Assembly: GCA_029959615.1 (NCBI GenBank)
Contig: JASCOD010000006.1
Span: 1-64,000 of the forward strand
DNA: 64,000 nucleotides
Direction: 5' to 3'
Source of the DNA: Flavobacteriaceae bacterium PS02338
GTDB taxonomy: Bacteria > Bacteroidota > Bacteroidia > Sphingobacteriales > Sphingobacteriaceae
Shown: in pieces, positions 52,313 through 61,713 of the stretch
Numbering within the stretch: the stretch's first letter is position 1
Layout of the letters: every line of letters starts with the position of its first letter
The notes under the pieces: model-generated
Databases searched by the model: none
Told to the model about the DNA's origin: nothing
Seen by the model: only the letters and a program-made list of their open reading frames with translations
Translations under genes and position numbers: made by a program

Positions 52313-54076
52313 TTAAGCACGGGTAGGAATGGTCAAACAGAAAGTAGTGCCTACGCCTAACTCACTGCTTACGATAATATCGCCGCCATTTCTGTTCATG
52401 AAATCCTTACAAATCATGAGCCCCAAACCAGTACCTTTTTCGTTTTTTGTGCCTCTCGATGAAACATTGTCTTCCTTAAATAACCTTTCTATGGTAGATT
52501 TTGAAATGCCGATGCCAGTATCTTTGATGCAAACTTTTAACATCCCATTTTTTTGGTAAGTAGCGGTAATCAGAATTTCGCAACCTTCGTTACAAAATTT
52601 AATAGCATTGTTCAGTAAATTCCTAATTACGATTTGGAACATCAATAAATCGGCATAAGCTACTTCATTAGGGAAAACGTCATGCATAATAATCACTTTT
52701 TTCAGCGTAGCGGAAGGCAAGTGATAATTGATTTCGTTGAGAATAATACTACGTACATTGAAGAATTCCTTTTTTACACCAAAGCCCTTAAGTTGGCTTC
52801 TAGACCAATGCAATATATTTTCCAGCAGATCTGTAGTGTAAACAATGTCTTTACTAAGTACAGGTGAAAGCGCTTTGAATTCTTCGTCGCTAATTTGACT
52901 GTAAGAAACCATCTTTAACACTTCCGAAAGGTTAACCAATGGCCCCCTTAAATCGTGGGCTATGATAGAAAAAATGCGGTCTTTTAGCTGATTTACTTTT
53001 TCTAGTTCTATTGCTTGTTCTTTTGCAATGAGCGCATCTTTTTTGGCAGAAGTAAGATCTTGTAGCTTAATGATGGTGAAAGCATTATTGATTTTATCTT
53101 CTTGTAATACTAAAATTTCAGCTTCGAAATAAATTATCTCTTTATTGATATTTGCCTGCAGCTCCATTTTGCAACTTGTGGCAGCTTTTATTTTTTGTAT
53201 TAGTTCTGGATGGGCCGGAAAGAGATCTTCAATAGTAAGGCCTACTATTTTTTCTTTTTCTGGCAGCTCAATAAACTGATGCAAAGCAGAGTTATAGTCA
53301 ATAATGCGATATTTTTCATCTAAGACTAAAAAGCCATCACTCATTAATTCCAGTACCTTTTCACGGGCAATTGGAACGATATCGAATAACCTAAAGCGAT
53401 AAATTCCCAAGAAAATGAGGAATGTGGTTAGGATAAAGGCAAAGGGAGTAACGTCAATAAAACCTAAAGGCCGAATGCCCAAAAGGTAGCTTAGGTTGGC
53501 TATCCAGGGTAAGATGGCCGCAATAATAATGCTATAATTTTGTTTTCTGTAAATAGGGTCGGAGCTTTTAAACTTATTAAATATCAAATAGCAGCCGCAA
53601 GCCAAAAGCAGATAGAAATAACCTGTAAAGATACGATACCAAGTACCTGGATAGATCTTTGCCATTGGAAAAGCCCCATCATAAAACATCTCTACATCCT
53701 TATAATGTAAGTGATGTAGCGGATTCGTCCAAACCATTACCAGAGTAGTAATTGGAGCAATGAGTATGAGGGTGAGGTTAAGTGGTTTTTTATACCAACA
53801 TTCTTTGTTGCAAAAGCTAAGGCAAAACAAAAACCAATTTAGGGGAAGAGTGGCAATGCCTATGTATTCTATGTTGATGAAAAATAAGACCTGCTCGAGC
53901 GTAGCGCTGGAAAGTTCTAAACCGTATGCAATAGACCAGATAGCATTTGAGCCCATCATTAAGCCAAACCAACGCACTACGGTTGTACCTCTTTTAAAGA
54001 TGTAGATCGCCGTCACAGCCGTTAGCATTCCAAAGAAGAGCAAGACTAAGGCGTAGCTATTAAAGGTGAAATCCAT
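52313..54076 (-). CDS. 7TM sensor histidine kinase with PAS domain
   Basis: 587 residues. The N-terminal 7 membrane helices (about 1-235, HisKA_7TM type: 'VRWFGLMMGSNAIWSIAYGLEL', 'FFINIEYIGIATLPLNWFLF') are followed by a PAS domain (about 245-350: 'LELMSDGFLVLDEKYRIIDYN'), HisKA ('SIIAHDLRGPLVNLSEVL') and HATPase ('NLLNNAIKF', 'DTGIGIS', 'GTGLGLMICKD'). It senses a membrane or redox-type signal through the PAS part. No response regulator beside it. Divergent from dnaE. Confidence 0.9.
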   Translation of the reverse strand: MDFTFNSYALVLLFFGMLTAVTAIYIFKRGTTVVRWFGLMMGSNAIWSIAYGLELSSATLEQVLFFINIEYIGIATLPLNWFLFCLSFCNKECWYKKPLNLTLILIAPITTLVMVWTNPLHHLHYKDVEMFYDGAFPMAKIYPGTWYRIFTGYFYLLLACGCYLIFNKFKSSDPIYRKQNYSIIIAAILPWIANLSYLLGIRPLGFIDVTPFAFILTTFLIFLGIYRFRLFDIVPIAREKVLELMSDGFLVLDEKYRIIDYNSALHQFIELPEKEKIVGLTIEDLFPAHPELIQKIKAATSCKMELQANINKEIIYFEAEILVLQEDKINNAFTIIKLQDLTSAKKDALIAKEQAIELEKVNQLKDRIFSIIAHDLRGPLVNLSEVLKMVSYSQISDEEFKALSPVLSKDIVYTTDLLENILHWSRSQLKGFGVKKEFFNVRSIILNEINYHLPSATLKKVIIMHDVFPNEVAYADLLMFQIVIRNLLNNAIKFCNEGCEILITATYQKNGMLKVCIKDTGIGISKSTIERLFKEDNVSSRGTKNEKGTGLGLMICKDFMNRNGGDIIVSSELGVGTTFCLTIPTRA

Positions 54077-54250
54077 GTTTATAAGTTGGTATTTAGAGCG
54101 TTTAGTGTAAAAGTAAGCAAATTTAAGTTATGGATAAAAAAGGAAATTGATGAGCAAAAGGTTCATTAACAATCGGTAGGATATGTTGATAATTCGGTGA
54201 CCAAAACGGGTATACTTTTCGTTAATTTTGATATCCTTATTTTGTCAGCT

Positions 54251-57200
54251 ATGTACTTAATTTTTGATACAGAAACCACAGGTTTGCCACGTAATTTCAA
54301 TGCGCCAATTACCGATACGGATAACTGGCCTCGTTGTATTCAGATTGCTTGGCAGCTGCATGACGAACTAGGTAATTTGGTAGAGCATCAGGATTATTTG
54401 GTTAAACCTGAAGGTTTCAATATTCCCTATGATGCCGAACGTATTCACGGGATCTCTACCGACTTGGCAGAAGAGCAGGGGATTGCTTTGGTCGATGTGC
54501 TACAGAAATTTAATGAGGTTCTAGGTAAAGCGAAGTTTGTAGTTGGACAGAACATCAAGTTCGATATCAACATTATGGGCTGCGAGCTTCACCGCTTCGG
54601 TGTAGAAAGTTCATTAGCCAATATGCCAGTGTTGGATACCTGTACGGAAATCACAGCAGATTTATTGAAAATTCCAGGCGGTAGAGGTGGTAAGTTTAAG
54701 TTGCCAACCTTAACCGAATTACACCAGTATTTATTTGGAGTGCCATTTGGTGAGGCGCACAATGCAACTGCCGATGTGGAAGCAACTACACGTTGTTTTT
54801 TAGAGTTAATTAAGAAGCAAGTTTTTACAAAGGAAGAACTTCAGGTTGATACTGATTATTTCTTGCGTTTTAAAGAAGCCAACCCATTTGCCATTGAGTC
54901 TGTTGGGTTGCAACATATCAATCTAAAGGCAGCCTCAGACGAAATTAGAAAAAGAAAAGGTGCAGATACAGGTGGGGTTTCTAAACAGACCTTAGAACAG
55001 AACAAAGCTGCTTTAGCAGATGCTGCATTTGTGCATTTACATAATCACACACAGTTTTCGGTGTTGCAAAGTACCATTAGTGTACCTGCATTAGTAAAAG
55101 CTGCGGTAGATAAGGGCATGCCGGCAGTGGCCCTAACCGATCACGCCAACATGATGGGGGCTTTTCACTTTGTAAACAATGTACTTAACCATAATAAAGG
55201 TGCTGAAGCCAAAAACAAGGAAGCTTTAGAAAAAGGAGAAATACCTACTGCTCAGATTCTTAAACCTATTATTGGCGTAGAATTTTTTGTGTGCGACAAT
55301 CATACTGATAAAACTAGAAAGGATGATGGCTACCAAGTGGTGTTTTTAGCTAAGAACAAGCAAGGTTACCATAACTTGGCCAAAATGTCATCTATCGCTT
55401 ATACCAAAGGCTTTTATTACGTACCGAGAATAGATAGGGCAGTGGTAGAGCAATACAAGGAAAACCTGATTGTTTTAACGGGTAATATGTATGGCGAGGT
55501 GCCCAGCAAGATCTTAAATATTGGTGAAAAGCAAGCAGAAGAAGCTTTACTTTGGTGGAAGGAACAATTTGGTGACGATTTTTATATAGAGCTAATGCGT
55601 CACGGTCAGGAAAATGAAGATCGTGTAAATGAAGTATTGGTTAAGATGGCAGCTGAGCATCAGATAAAAATGGTCGCCACCAATAATACTTATTACGTAA
55701 ATAAGAAGGATGCCCATGCCCACGATATTTTATTGTGTGTTAAAGATGCCGAAAAACTAGCCACGCCAATTGGTCGTGGTAGGGGATTTAGATATGGCAT
55801 GCCAAACCATGAATATTATTTCAAATCAGCAGACGAGATGAAAACCTTGTTTGCTGACGTGCCAGATGCAATTATCAATATTCAAGAAATTATTGATAAA
55901 ATAGAAATCTACAAATTAGCTAGGGAAGTACTCTTGCCTAAATTCGATATTCCTGAGGAGTTTGTAGTTGCGGAGGATGAAGAAGACGGTGGTAAACGAG
56001 GGGAAAATAAATTTCTTCGTCACTTAACTTATGTTGGGGCACAGAAACGTTATGGAGAGCTTACGGATGATATTACCGAACGTTTAGATTTCGAACTGCA
56101 AACCATTGAAAAAACAGGTTACCCAGGTTACTTCTTAATTGTACAAGATTTTATTGCCGAAGCTAGAAACAGAGACGTTTCCGTTGGTCCAGGTCGTGGT
56201 TCGGCAGCAGGTTCGGCAGTAGCTTATTGTTTGGGTATTACCAATATCGACCCAATTAAATACGATCTCCTTTTTGAGCGTTTCCTTAATCCAGACCGTG
56301 TTTCTATGCCCGATATCGATATCGATTTCGATGACGAAGGTCGTGGTCGTGTAATGGATTATGTAATCAATAAATACGGTTCTAGTCAGGTGGCACAAAT
56401 CATCACCTACGGTACCATGGCAGCTAAATCTTCTATTAGAGATACGGCTAGGGTATTAGATTTGCCACTTTTCGAGGCAGATAAGGTCGCCAAGTTGGTG
56501 CCTAACATGAAACTGGCAAAAATCTTCAATTTGGAAGATAAAGCACTGAAAGAAGCTTTGCGTCCCGACGAGTTTGAGAACGTAAACTTGCTTAAGGGGC
56601 TAGCCGCAGGTAAGGATTTGGCAGCCGAAACTTTGCAGCAGGCTATTGTGTTAGAAGGTTCGGTGCGTAATACAGGTATCCATGCCTGTGGGGTAATTAT
56701 TACACCCGATGATATTACCAATTTTGTGCCGGTAGCTACGGCAAAAGACAGTGATTTGTACGTTACCCAGTTTGACAACTCTGTGGTAGAAAGTGCTGGT
56801 CTTTTGAAAATGGATTTCCTTGGGTTAAAAACTTTGACCCTAATTAAGGATACCGTTAAGCTTGTTAAAAAGAGATTTGATATAGATCTTGACCCAGATA
56901 ATTTCCCAATAGATGATGTGGCTACATACGAACTTTTCCAACGTGGTGAAACGGTTGGTATTTTCCAGTATGAAAGTCCTGGTATGCAAAAATACATGAA
57001 GGAGTTAAAGCCTACGGTATTTGGAGATTTAATTGCCATGAATGCACTTTATCGTCCTGGACCGATGGAATATATTCCAAGTTTCGTTCGTCGTAAACAT
57101 GGTACAGAACCTATTACCTACGATTTAGATGCTTGTGAAGAATACCTAAAAGAAACTTACGGGATCACCGTTTACCAAGAACAGGTAATGCTTTTGTCGC

Positions 57201-58681
57201 AGAAATTGGCAGGTTTTACCAAAGGAGAGGCCGACGTTTTGCGTAAAGCAATGGGTAAAAAGCAGAAAGATGTACTTGACAAAATGAAGCCTAAATTTGT
57301 GAAACAGGCTTCGGAAAAAGGACATGCTGCTGCAACTTTAGAGAAAATCTGGAAAGATTGGGAAGCTTTTGCTTCTTACGCCTTTAACAAATCTCACTCA
57401 ACTTGCTATGCTTGGATTGCCTATCAAACTGCTTATTTGAAAGCACATTATCCGGCAGAATATATGGCAGCGGTACTTTCCAACAATATGAGTGACATTA
57501 AGCAGGTAGCTTTCTTTATGGAAGAATGCCGTCAAATGGGAGTAACCGTATTAGGGCCAGATGTAAACGAATCTGACATGAAGTTCTCTGTAAATACCAA
57601 AGGCGAAGTTCGCTTCGGTTTGTCGGCGGTAAAGGGAGTAGGTGAGAAAGCGGTAGAAAGTATCATAGAAGAACGAGTAGAGAATGGACATTATCCTACT
57701 GTATTTGAATTCGCTAAACGTTCTAACACTCGTATCGTTAATAAAAAAGCTTATGAGAGTTTTGTGTATGGTGGTGCTTTTGATGCTTTTGGTTATCATA
57801 GGGCACAATATTTCTTCATTGGTGCTAACGATAAGTTGAATGGTATCGAAAAACTGATCAAGTATGCCAATGATTTCCAGAATAACCAAAATTCATCACA
57901 ATCTTCACTTTTTGGAGGTTCAAAGGCTGATTTGATTTTAGAGCCAACCTTTGCTGTGGCTCCAGAATGGGGATTGATTGATAGGTTGAAATATGAAAAG
58001 GATGCCATCGGAATCTTCTTGTCGGGACACCCTTTAGATGATTACCGTTTCGAATTAGATAGGTACTGCCCTTATAAGGTGAAACACCTTACTACCATTA
58101 ACAAAATTAGAACAGGCGACACCAATGAGGAAGTTTTGGCAGATTTCGAGACGCTTAAAAACCGAGAGTTGGTAGTTGGTGGGCTGGTCGTAATGTCTTC
58201 ACAACGTATCACTAAAACAGGTAAGCCTTTCGGAATCTTTACCTTTGAGGATTATGATGACAGTTGTGAAATTGCATTGTTTGGAGATGATTTCCTTAAA
58301 TTTAAACAGTTCTTAACCGAGGGATATTTCTTACAGATACGTGGTAAACTCGGACTGCGTTTTGGTAAGGAGGGAGATTGGGAGTTCAAGATTACCAGTA
58401 TTGATTTGCTTTCTGGACTTCGTGATAAATTGACCAAATCACTTACTCTGCTATTTCCAATAGAAGCTGTGAATGATGATTTTATGCAGCAGATCCAAGA
58501 GATTTTAGATGAAAATCGAGAAAATGCAGAAGCGCAAAACTGTAAGCTGAATTTTGAGGTTTATGATATGGAAAAAGGACTGAAGTTAGAGTTGCCTTCT
58601 AAAAACCAGAAGATTAACCCCAATAACCAGTTTTTGAATAAGATAAAGGAAATTAATTTTGTAGATTATAGGCTTAATTAA
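54251..58681 (+). CDS. dnaE: DNA polymerase III alpha subunit with fused proofreading exonuclease
   Basis: 1476 residues from the ATG at 54251 (the frame opens at 54197). The N-terminus (1-200) is a DEDDh 3'-5' exonuclease: 'YLIFDTETTGLPRN' (Asp, Glu), 'GQNIKFDINIMG' (Asp), 'HNATADVEATTR' (His, Asp). The PHP domain starts at about 265 ('FVHLHNHTQFSVL', 'AVALTDHANMMG'), then the polymerase palm ('PDIDIDFDD' with the catalytic Asp), 'ETYGITVYQEQVM', and a C-terminal OB fold. This is the replicative polymerase with its own proofreader, a layout seen in Bacteroidota. Single-gene unit before trxA. Confidence 0.97.
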   Translation: MYLIFDTETTGLPRNFNAPITDTDNWPRCIQIAWQLHDELGNLVEHQDYLVKPEGFNIPYDAERIHGISTDLAEEQGIALVDVLQKFNEVLGKAKFVVGQNIKFDINIMGCELHRFGVESSLANMPVLDTCTEITADLLKIPGGRGGKFKLPTLTELHQYLFGVPFGEAHNATADVEATTRCFLELIKKQVFTKEELQVDTDYFLRFKEANPFAIESVGLQHINLKAASDEIRKRKGADTGGVSKQTLEQNKAALADAAFVHLHNHTQFSVLQSTISVPALVKAAVDKGMPAVALTDHANMMGAFHFVNNVLNHNKGAEAKNKEALEKGEIPTAQILKPIIGVEFFVCDNHTDKTRKDDGYQVVFLAKNKQGYHNLAKMSSIAYTKGFYYVPRIDRAVVEQYKENLIVLTGNMYGEVPSKILNIGEKQAEEALLWWKEQFGDDFYIELMRHGQENEDRVNEVLVKMAAEHQIKMVATNNTYYVNKKDAHAHDILLCVKDAEKLATPIGRGRGFRYGMPNHEYYFKSADEMKTLFADVPDAIINIQEIIDKIEIYKLAREVLLPKFDIPEEFVVAEDEEDGGKRGENKFLRHLTYVGAQKRYGELTDDITERLDFELQTIEKTGYPGYFLIVQDFIAEARNRDVSVGPGRGSAAGSAVAYCLGITNIDPIKYDLLFERFLNPDRVSMPDIDIDFDDEGRGRVMDYVINKYGSSQVAQIITYGTMAAKSSIRDTARVLDLPLFEADKVAKLVPNMKLAKIFNLEDKALKEALRPDEFENVNLLKGLAAGKDLAAETLQQAIVLEGSVRNTGIHACGVIITPDDITNFVPVATAKDSDLYVTQFDNSVVESAGLLKMDFLGLKTLTLIKDTVKLVKKRFDIDLDPDNFPIDDVATYELFQRGETVGIFQYESPGMQKYMKELKPTVFGDLIAMNALYRPGPMEYIPSFVRRKHGTEPITYDLDACEEYLKETYGITVYQEQVMLLSQKLAGFTKGEADVLRKAMGKKQKDVLDKMKPKFVKQASEKGHAAATLEKIWKDWEAFASYAFNKSHSTCYAWIAYQTAYLKAHYPAEYMAAVLSNNMSDIKQVAFFMEECRQMGVTVLGPDVNESDMKFSVNTKGEVRFGLSAVKGVGEKAVESIIEERVENGHYPTVFEFAKRSNTRIVNKKAYESFVYGGAFDAFGYHRAQYFFIGANDKLNGIEKLIKYANDFQNNQNSSQSSLFGGSKADLILEPTFAVAPEWGLIDRLKYEKDAIGIFLSGHPLDDYRFELDRYCPYKVKHLTTINKIRTGDTNEEVLADFETLKNRELVVGGLVVMSSQRITKTGKPFGIFTFEDYDDSCEIALFGDDFLKFKQFLTEGYFLQIRGKLGLRFGKEGDWEFKITSIDLLSGLRDKLTKSLTLLFPIEAVNDDFMQQIQEILDENRENAEAQNCKLNFEVYDMEKGLKLELPSKNQKINPNNQFLNKIKEINFVDYRLN

Positions 58682-58771
58682 GTGGTCAGGAATTAGTGGT
58701 TAAGGATCAATTAAGCAAATAACCAGTTCATCAGTTAACCTAATAACTAATAAACCAGTGAACCATTGAAC
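58681..58771. repeat. 7-nt repeats between dnaE and trxA
   Basis: Thirteen units in register: AGTGGTC AGGAATT AGTGGTT AAGGATC AATTAAG CAAATAA CCAGTTC ATCAGTT AACCTAA TAACTAA TAAACCA GTGAACC ATTGAAC. The first unit overlaps the last base of dnaE. Confidence 0.6.
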
Positions 58772-58798
58772 AAAACAATGTCAAATTGACATTACACT

Positions 58799-58829
58799 TT
58801 TGATGGCATCACAATTGATAATATATTTG
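58799..58829 (+). promoter_or_regulatory. Promoter of trxA
   Basis: TTTG at 58799-58802 and TATATTTG at 58822-58829, spaced by 19 bp: an exact match to the Bacteroidota consensus (TTTG and TAnnTTTG). The ATG follows 19 nt after the -7 box, so the leader is short. Confidence 0.8.
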
Positions 58830-58848
58830 TAACATAAAAAATTTAGAT

Positions 58849-59166
58849 ATGGCTTTAGAAATAACAGATGCTAACTTCGAGGAATTAGTATTAAAATCAG
58901 ATAAACCTGTTTTGGTAGATTTTTGGGCAGAGTGGTGCGGTCCTTGCCGTATGGTTGGTCCAGTGGTAGAAGAAATTGCTAAAGAATATGAAGGTAAAGC
59001 TTTAGTTGGCAAGGTAAATGTTGACAACAACCCTCAGATTTCTACGCAGTTTGGTATCCGCAATATTCCAGCTTTGTTGTACTTCAAAAACGGCGAGGTG
59101 GTAGATAAACAAATTGGTGCAGTGCCAAAATCTGTATTGGCTGGTAAATTAGATGGTCAATTATAA
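58849..59166 (+). CDS. trxA: Thioredoxin
   Basis: 105 residues, cytoplasmic, full length. 'VLVDFWAEWCGPCRMVGPVV' has the CGPC active site, and 'FGIRNIPALLYFKNGEVV' the cis-Pro. It reduces disulfides of ribonucleotide reductase, PAPS reductase and others. Own consensus promoter and a strong terminator, so a monocistronic unit. Confidence 0.97.
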   Translation: MALEITDANFEELVLKSDKPVLVDFWAEWCGPCRMVGPVVEEIAKEYEGKALVGKVNVDNNPQISTQFGIRNIPALLYFKNGEVVDKQIGAVPKSVLAGKLDGQL

Positions 59167-59196
59167 GAATAGGTTTTACTTATTTCAATAATATAT

Positions 59197-59231
59197 ATCC
59201 GATGTACTTAATTGTACATCGGATTTTTTTT
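59197..59231 (+). terminator. Terminator of trxA
   Basis: ATCCGATGTAC-TTAATT-GTACATCGGAT, 11-bp perfect stem, then a run of eight T (59224-59231). Confidence 0.92.
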
Positions 59232-59282
59232 GACAAATCTAATAGTAACAATATCAATTGTCAGCTTTATCGGCTGCTTTCC

Positions 59283-59313
59283 AAAAAAAATCCCTCCCAA
59301 AATAGGGAAGGAT
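59283..59313 (-). terminator. Terminator of the DUF3078 gene
   Basis: On the minus strand ATCCTTCCC-TATTTT-GGGAGGGAT with a run of T after it. 22 nt beyond the DUF3078 stop. Confidence 0.82.
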
Positions 59314-59334
59314 CTTAAGTATTATTGAATTAGG

Positions 59335-60270
59335 CTAGTATCTTCCGAATTTGTAGGTTAAACCAACACCTAAGGTTTCTTTTAACTGTAGCTTGCCAAT
59401 TTGATTATCATCATAAAACAGATCCGCAGTAATTTGAGTAGAAATGAATTTGTTTACTTTCATATCTAAAATTGCAGAGTAAGAAAGTACCATGTTCTGC
59501 GGTTTCTCCAAGTAATTGGTAAAAATGCCGAAACGGTTATCTAAGAAGATGTTCTCCATCAGTTTTACTTTATAACGTCCACCTACATATGCGCCTAATT
59601 GATAAACTAAATTTTCGGTAGGCTTTGCTCCGTAGGCATCTGTTAAAATGCCATCGCCATCGGCATCGAACACGGCTTTGTCTGCAATAATGGTAAATCT
59701 GGAAGTTAATGGATGGATACTCAATTGAAAATTGTCATTCGGGATATAATCAACACCAAATCCTAATGTTACATAGCCGGGAGAGAAGGCATTTGAAATA
59801 TAGCTTTGTGCTGGTTTACTGTAATCGTATCCCTTTGCAAATTGTGTTTTGATATTTAAAGCTGCTGCCGAATACCAATTGCTTTTGCCCAACTGATAGC
59901 CGTATTTAGAAGTGATGTCTAGTATATCTTCTACTTTTGTAGCTGGATTTCCTTCTTCTGATCTTAAGCCATAACCACCTAAAATGCGGTTTTCCCAAAG
60001 ATTTTTACCTCTTTTTAGGTTAAATTCGTAATCGGCACGTGCGGTTAACGCAATAGAATTAATCCCGCCAGCTACCCAATTTGAAAATGCAGCTTGGTTA
60101 AGTAGCAAGGTATTGGTTCCACGTATGCTCCAGCCTTCTTGTTTTTTTGTTGTATCTAGCTTGTTAGCCAGTTTAGCACTTTCGGTATTAACTTTTCCTC
60201 CCTGTACTTTTTGAGCGTAGGTGTAACTTGTAAAGAACGCGCTAATGATCAATGGTGAAATTTTTTTCAT
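59335..60270 (-). CDS. DUF3078 outer-membrane beta-barrel protein
   Basis: 311 residues with a signal peptide (FFTSYTYAQ). 'GTNTLLLNQAAFSNWVAGGIN' and 'ARADYEFNLKRGKNLWENRIL' are the DUF3078 hallmarks, followed by alternating strand patterns and a C-terminal Phe-rich end ('LGVGLTYKFGRY'). Outer membrane. Function unknown. Divergent from the DUF58 gene across 57 nt, so their promoters may overlap. Confidence 0.85.
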   Translation of the reverse strand: MKKISPLIISAFFTSYTYAQKVQGGKVNTESAKLANKLDTTKKQEGWSIRGTNTLLLNQAAFSNWVAGGINSIALTARADYEFNLKRGKNLWENRILGGYGLRSEEGNPATKVEDILDITSKYGYQLGKSNWYSAAALNIKTQFAKGYDYSKPAQSYISNAFSPGYVTLGFGVDYIPNDNFQLSIHPLTSRFTIIADKAVFDADGDGILTDAYGAKPTENLVYQLGAYVGGRYKVKLMENIFLDNRFGIFTNYLEKPQNMVLSYSAILDMKVNKFISTQITADLFYDDNQIGKLQLKETLGVGLTYKFGRY

Positions 60271-60327
60271 ACTATGTTTTTTTAGATGCTACAAAGCTAA
60301 TAAAATCTTTTTCGTTAGTTTTACTGT

Positions 60328-61248
60328 ATGCAAGCATCGCAAAAATCAGATGAAATTAGATTTGAAAGTAGTTTAGAGCTGCTGGCCAAACAGGTGGTAG
60401 AGGGTTTTATCACGGGTTTGCATAAAAGTCCGTTTCACGGGTTTTCGGTAGAGTTTGCTGAACATCGCCTTTACAATAATGGCGATAGCGTTAAAAGCAT
60501 AGATTGGAAGTTGTTTGCTAAGACGGATAAACTGTTCAGTAAACGTTATGAGGAAGAGACTAATTTGAGATGTCAATTTGTGATTGATGTTTCCTCTTCG
60601 ATGTATTTTCCTAATGATAAGTATAATAAACTTACTTTCTCGGTACAGAGCACGGCTGCTTTAATTTATTTGCTCAAGCGCCAGCGAGATGCTTTTGGTT
60701 TGAGTTTGTTTACCGATCAATTAAAGTTAAATACACCTGCTAAATCTACGAGTGTACATCAGAAGTTCTTGTTCGCTAAGTTAGAAGAAGTGCTGTCTGC
60801 TTCGCAGTTAAATGTGCAAACAGATTTGTCTTCGGCCTTGCATCAAATTGCAGATTTAATCCATAAACGTTCTTTAGTAGTTGTGTTTAGCGATATGCTA
60901 CAAACTGCCAACAGTGCTGATCGGTTAGAACAAATATTCTCGGCACTACAACACTTAAAATTTAATAAGCATGAGGTAGTTGTTTTTAATGTAACTGATA
61001 GTGGAAAGGAACTAGACTTTAATTTTGAAAACAGACCTTACGAATTTGTAGATATGGAAACCGGGACGGTGTTGAAGGCACATGCTTCTAAGGTAAAAGA
61101 TGCTTATTTACAACAGATGAGCGAGTACAGAAAAAAATTGGCGCTAAAGTGTGCGCAATACAAAATTGATATGGTTGATGCAGATATTAATGCTAGCTTT
61201 AATCATATATTGGAGGCTTATCTGATTAAGAGGCAGAAAATGAGTTAA
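60328..61248 (+). CDS. DUF58 protein (vWA-like)
   Basis: 306 residues, no signal peptide. 'SPFHGFSVEFAEHRLYNNGDS' and 'IDWKLFAKTDKLFSKRYEEE' are the DUF58 core, then a vWA-type region with the metal-site motif 'VIDVSSSMYF' (DxSxS). DUF58 proteins often pair with MoxR ATPases and Bat proteins in envelope complexes, but no moxR is next to it here. The role is unknown. Confidence 0.85.
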   Translation: MQASQKSDEIRFESSLELLAKQVVEGFITGLHKSPFHGFSVEFAEHRLYNNGDSVKSIDWKLFAKTDKLFSKRYEEETNLRCQFVIDVSSSMYFPNDKYNKLTFSVQSTAALIYLLKRQRDAFGLSLFTDQLKLNTPAKSTSVHQKFLFAKLEEVLSASQLNVQTDLSSALHQIADLIHKRSLVVVFSDMLQTANSADRLEQIFSALQHLKFNKHEVVVFNVTDSGKELDFNFENRPYEFVDMETGTVLKAHASKVKDAYLQQMSEYRKKLALKCAQYKIDMVDADINASFNHILEAYLIKRQKMS

Positions 61249-61302
61249 GGCCTATCTCTGCCTTTGGCATCTCTTCACAAAAGGGAGAGAAAACTATATT
61301 CT

Positions 61303-61388
61303 CGTCATTGCGAGCTTTGCGAAGCAATCTTTCTAGAAAAGCCTGATGGTTTGCAAAGATTGCTTCTTCGTTCCTCATCGCAATGACG
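61303..61388. repeat. Large palindromic repeat (CGTCATTGCGAG…CGCAATGACG)
   Basis: Inverted repeat with arms CGTCATTGCGAGCTTTGCGA and AAGCAATCTTT on the left and their near complement on the right (61360-61388). A widespread type of intergenic palindrome in bacteria. It lies between convergent DUF58 and GNAT genes. Confidence 0.75.
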
Positions 61389-61396
61389 ACAAAGAA

Positions 61397-61678
61397 CTAA
61401 AACAACACGTCTCCAATTTCTGGTTTCTTATCAAATACAGACTTCGCAAAAGGACACAAGGGCATGATTTTTAAATGATTTGCTCTTGCATATTCTACCG
61501 CTTTCAATACCAACTGCTGTCCAACTCCTTTACCTTTAAATTCTGGATTGACCTCTGTATGGTCTATGATGAATTTGGTCGAGCCAGCCCAAGTGTAGGT
61601 CATTAAACCAGCTTCCTTACCATCTTCTACCGCTTTGAAAAGGCCTCTTTTTTCTTCGTTTTCTTGAATGATTTCCAT
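61397..61678 (-). CDS. Small GNAT N-acetyltransferase (YjdJ type)
   Basis: 93 residues. 'HTEVNPEFKGKGVGQQLVLKAVEYARANHLKIMPLCPF' contains the acetyl-CoA loop (FKGKGVGQ) and the conserved Cys; only short words are cited here: NPEFKGKGVGQQL and KIMPLCPFAK. The family is the short GNAT_YjdJ group. Cytoplasmic; substrate unknown. Convergent with DUF58; directly upstream, 7-nt repeats fill the gap to the aminotransferase gene. Confidence 0.85.
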   Translation of the reverse strand: MEIIQENEEKRGLFKAVEDGKEAGLMTYTWAGSTKFIIDHTEVNPEFKGKGVGQQLVLKAVEYARANHLKIMPLCPFAKSVFDKKPEIGDVLF

Positions 61679-61679
61679 A

Positions 61680-61713
61680 TCTACTTTTGACTTTATACTT
61701 TCAATTTTTAACT
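61680..61713. repeat. 7-nt repeats between GNAT and aminotransferase genes
   Basis: TCTACTTTTGACTTTATACT and so on: units CTACTTT TGACTTT ATACTTT CAATTTT TAAC, in 7-nt register. It overlaps the aminotransferase stop codon. Confidence 0.55.

Noticed and set aside
54197..54250. Longer N-terminus of DnaE
   Set aside because: The exonuclease fold begins with MYLIFDTETTG at 54251; the extra 18 residues fit no family pattern.
56407..57039. 210-codon minus-strand ORF inside dnaE
   Set aside because: Antisense shadow of a strongly coding gene; no start context and no known family.
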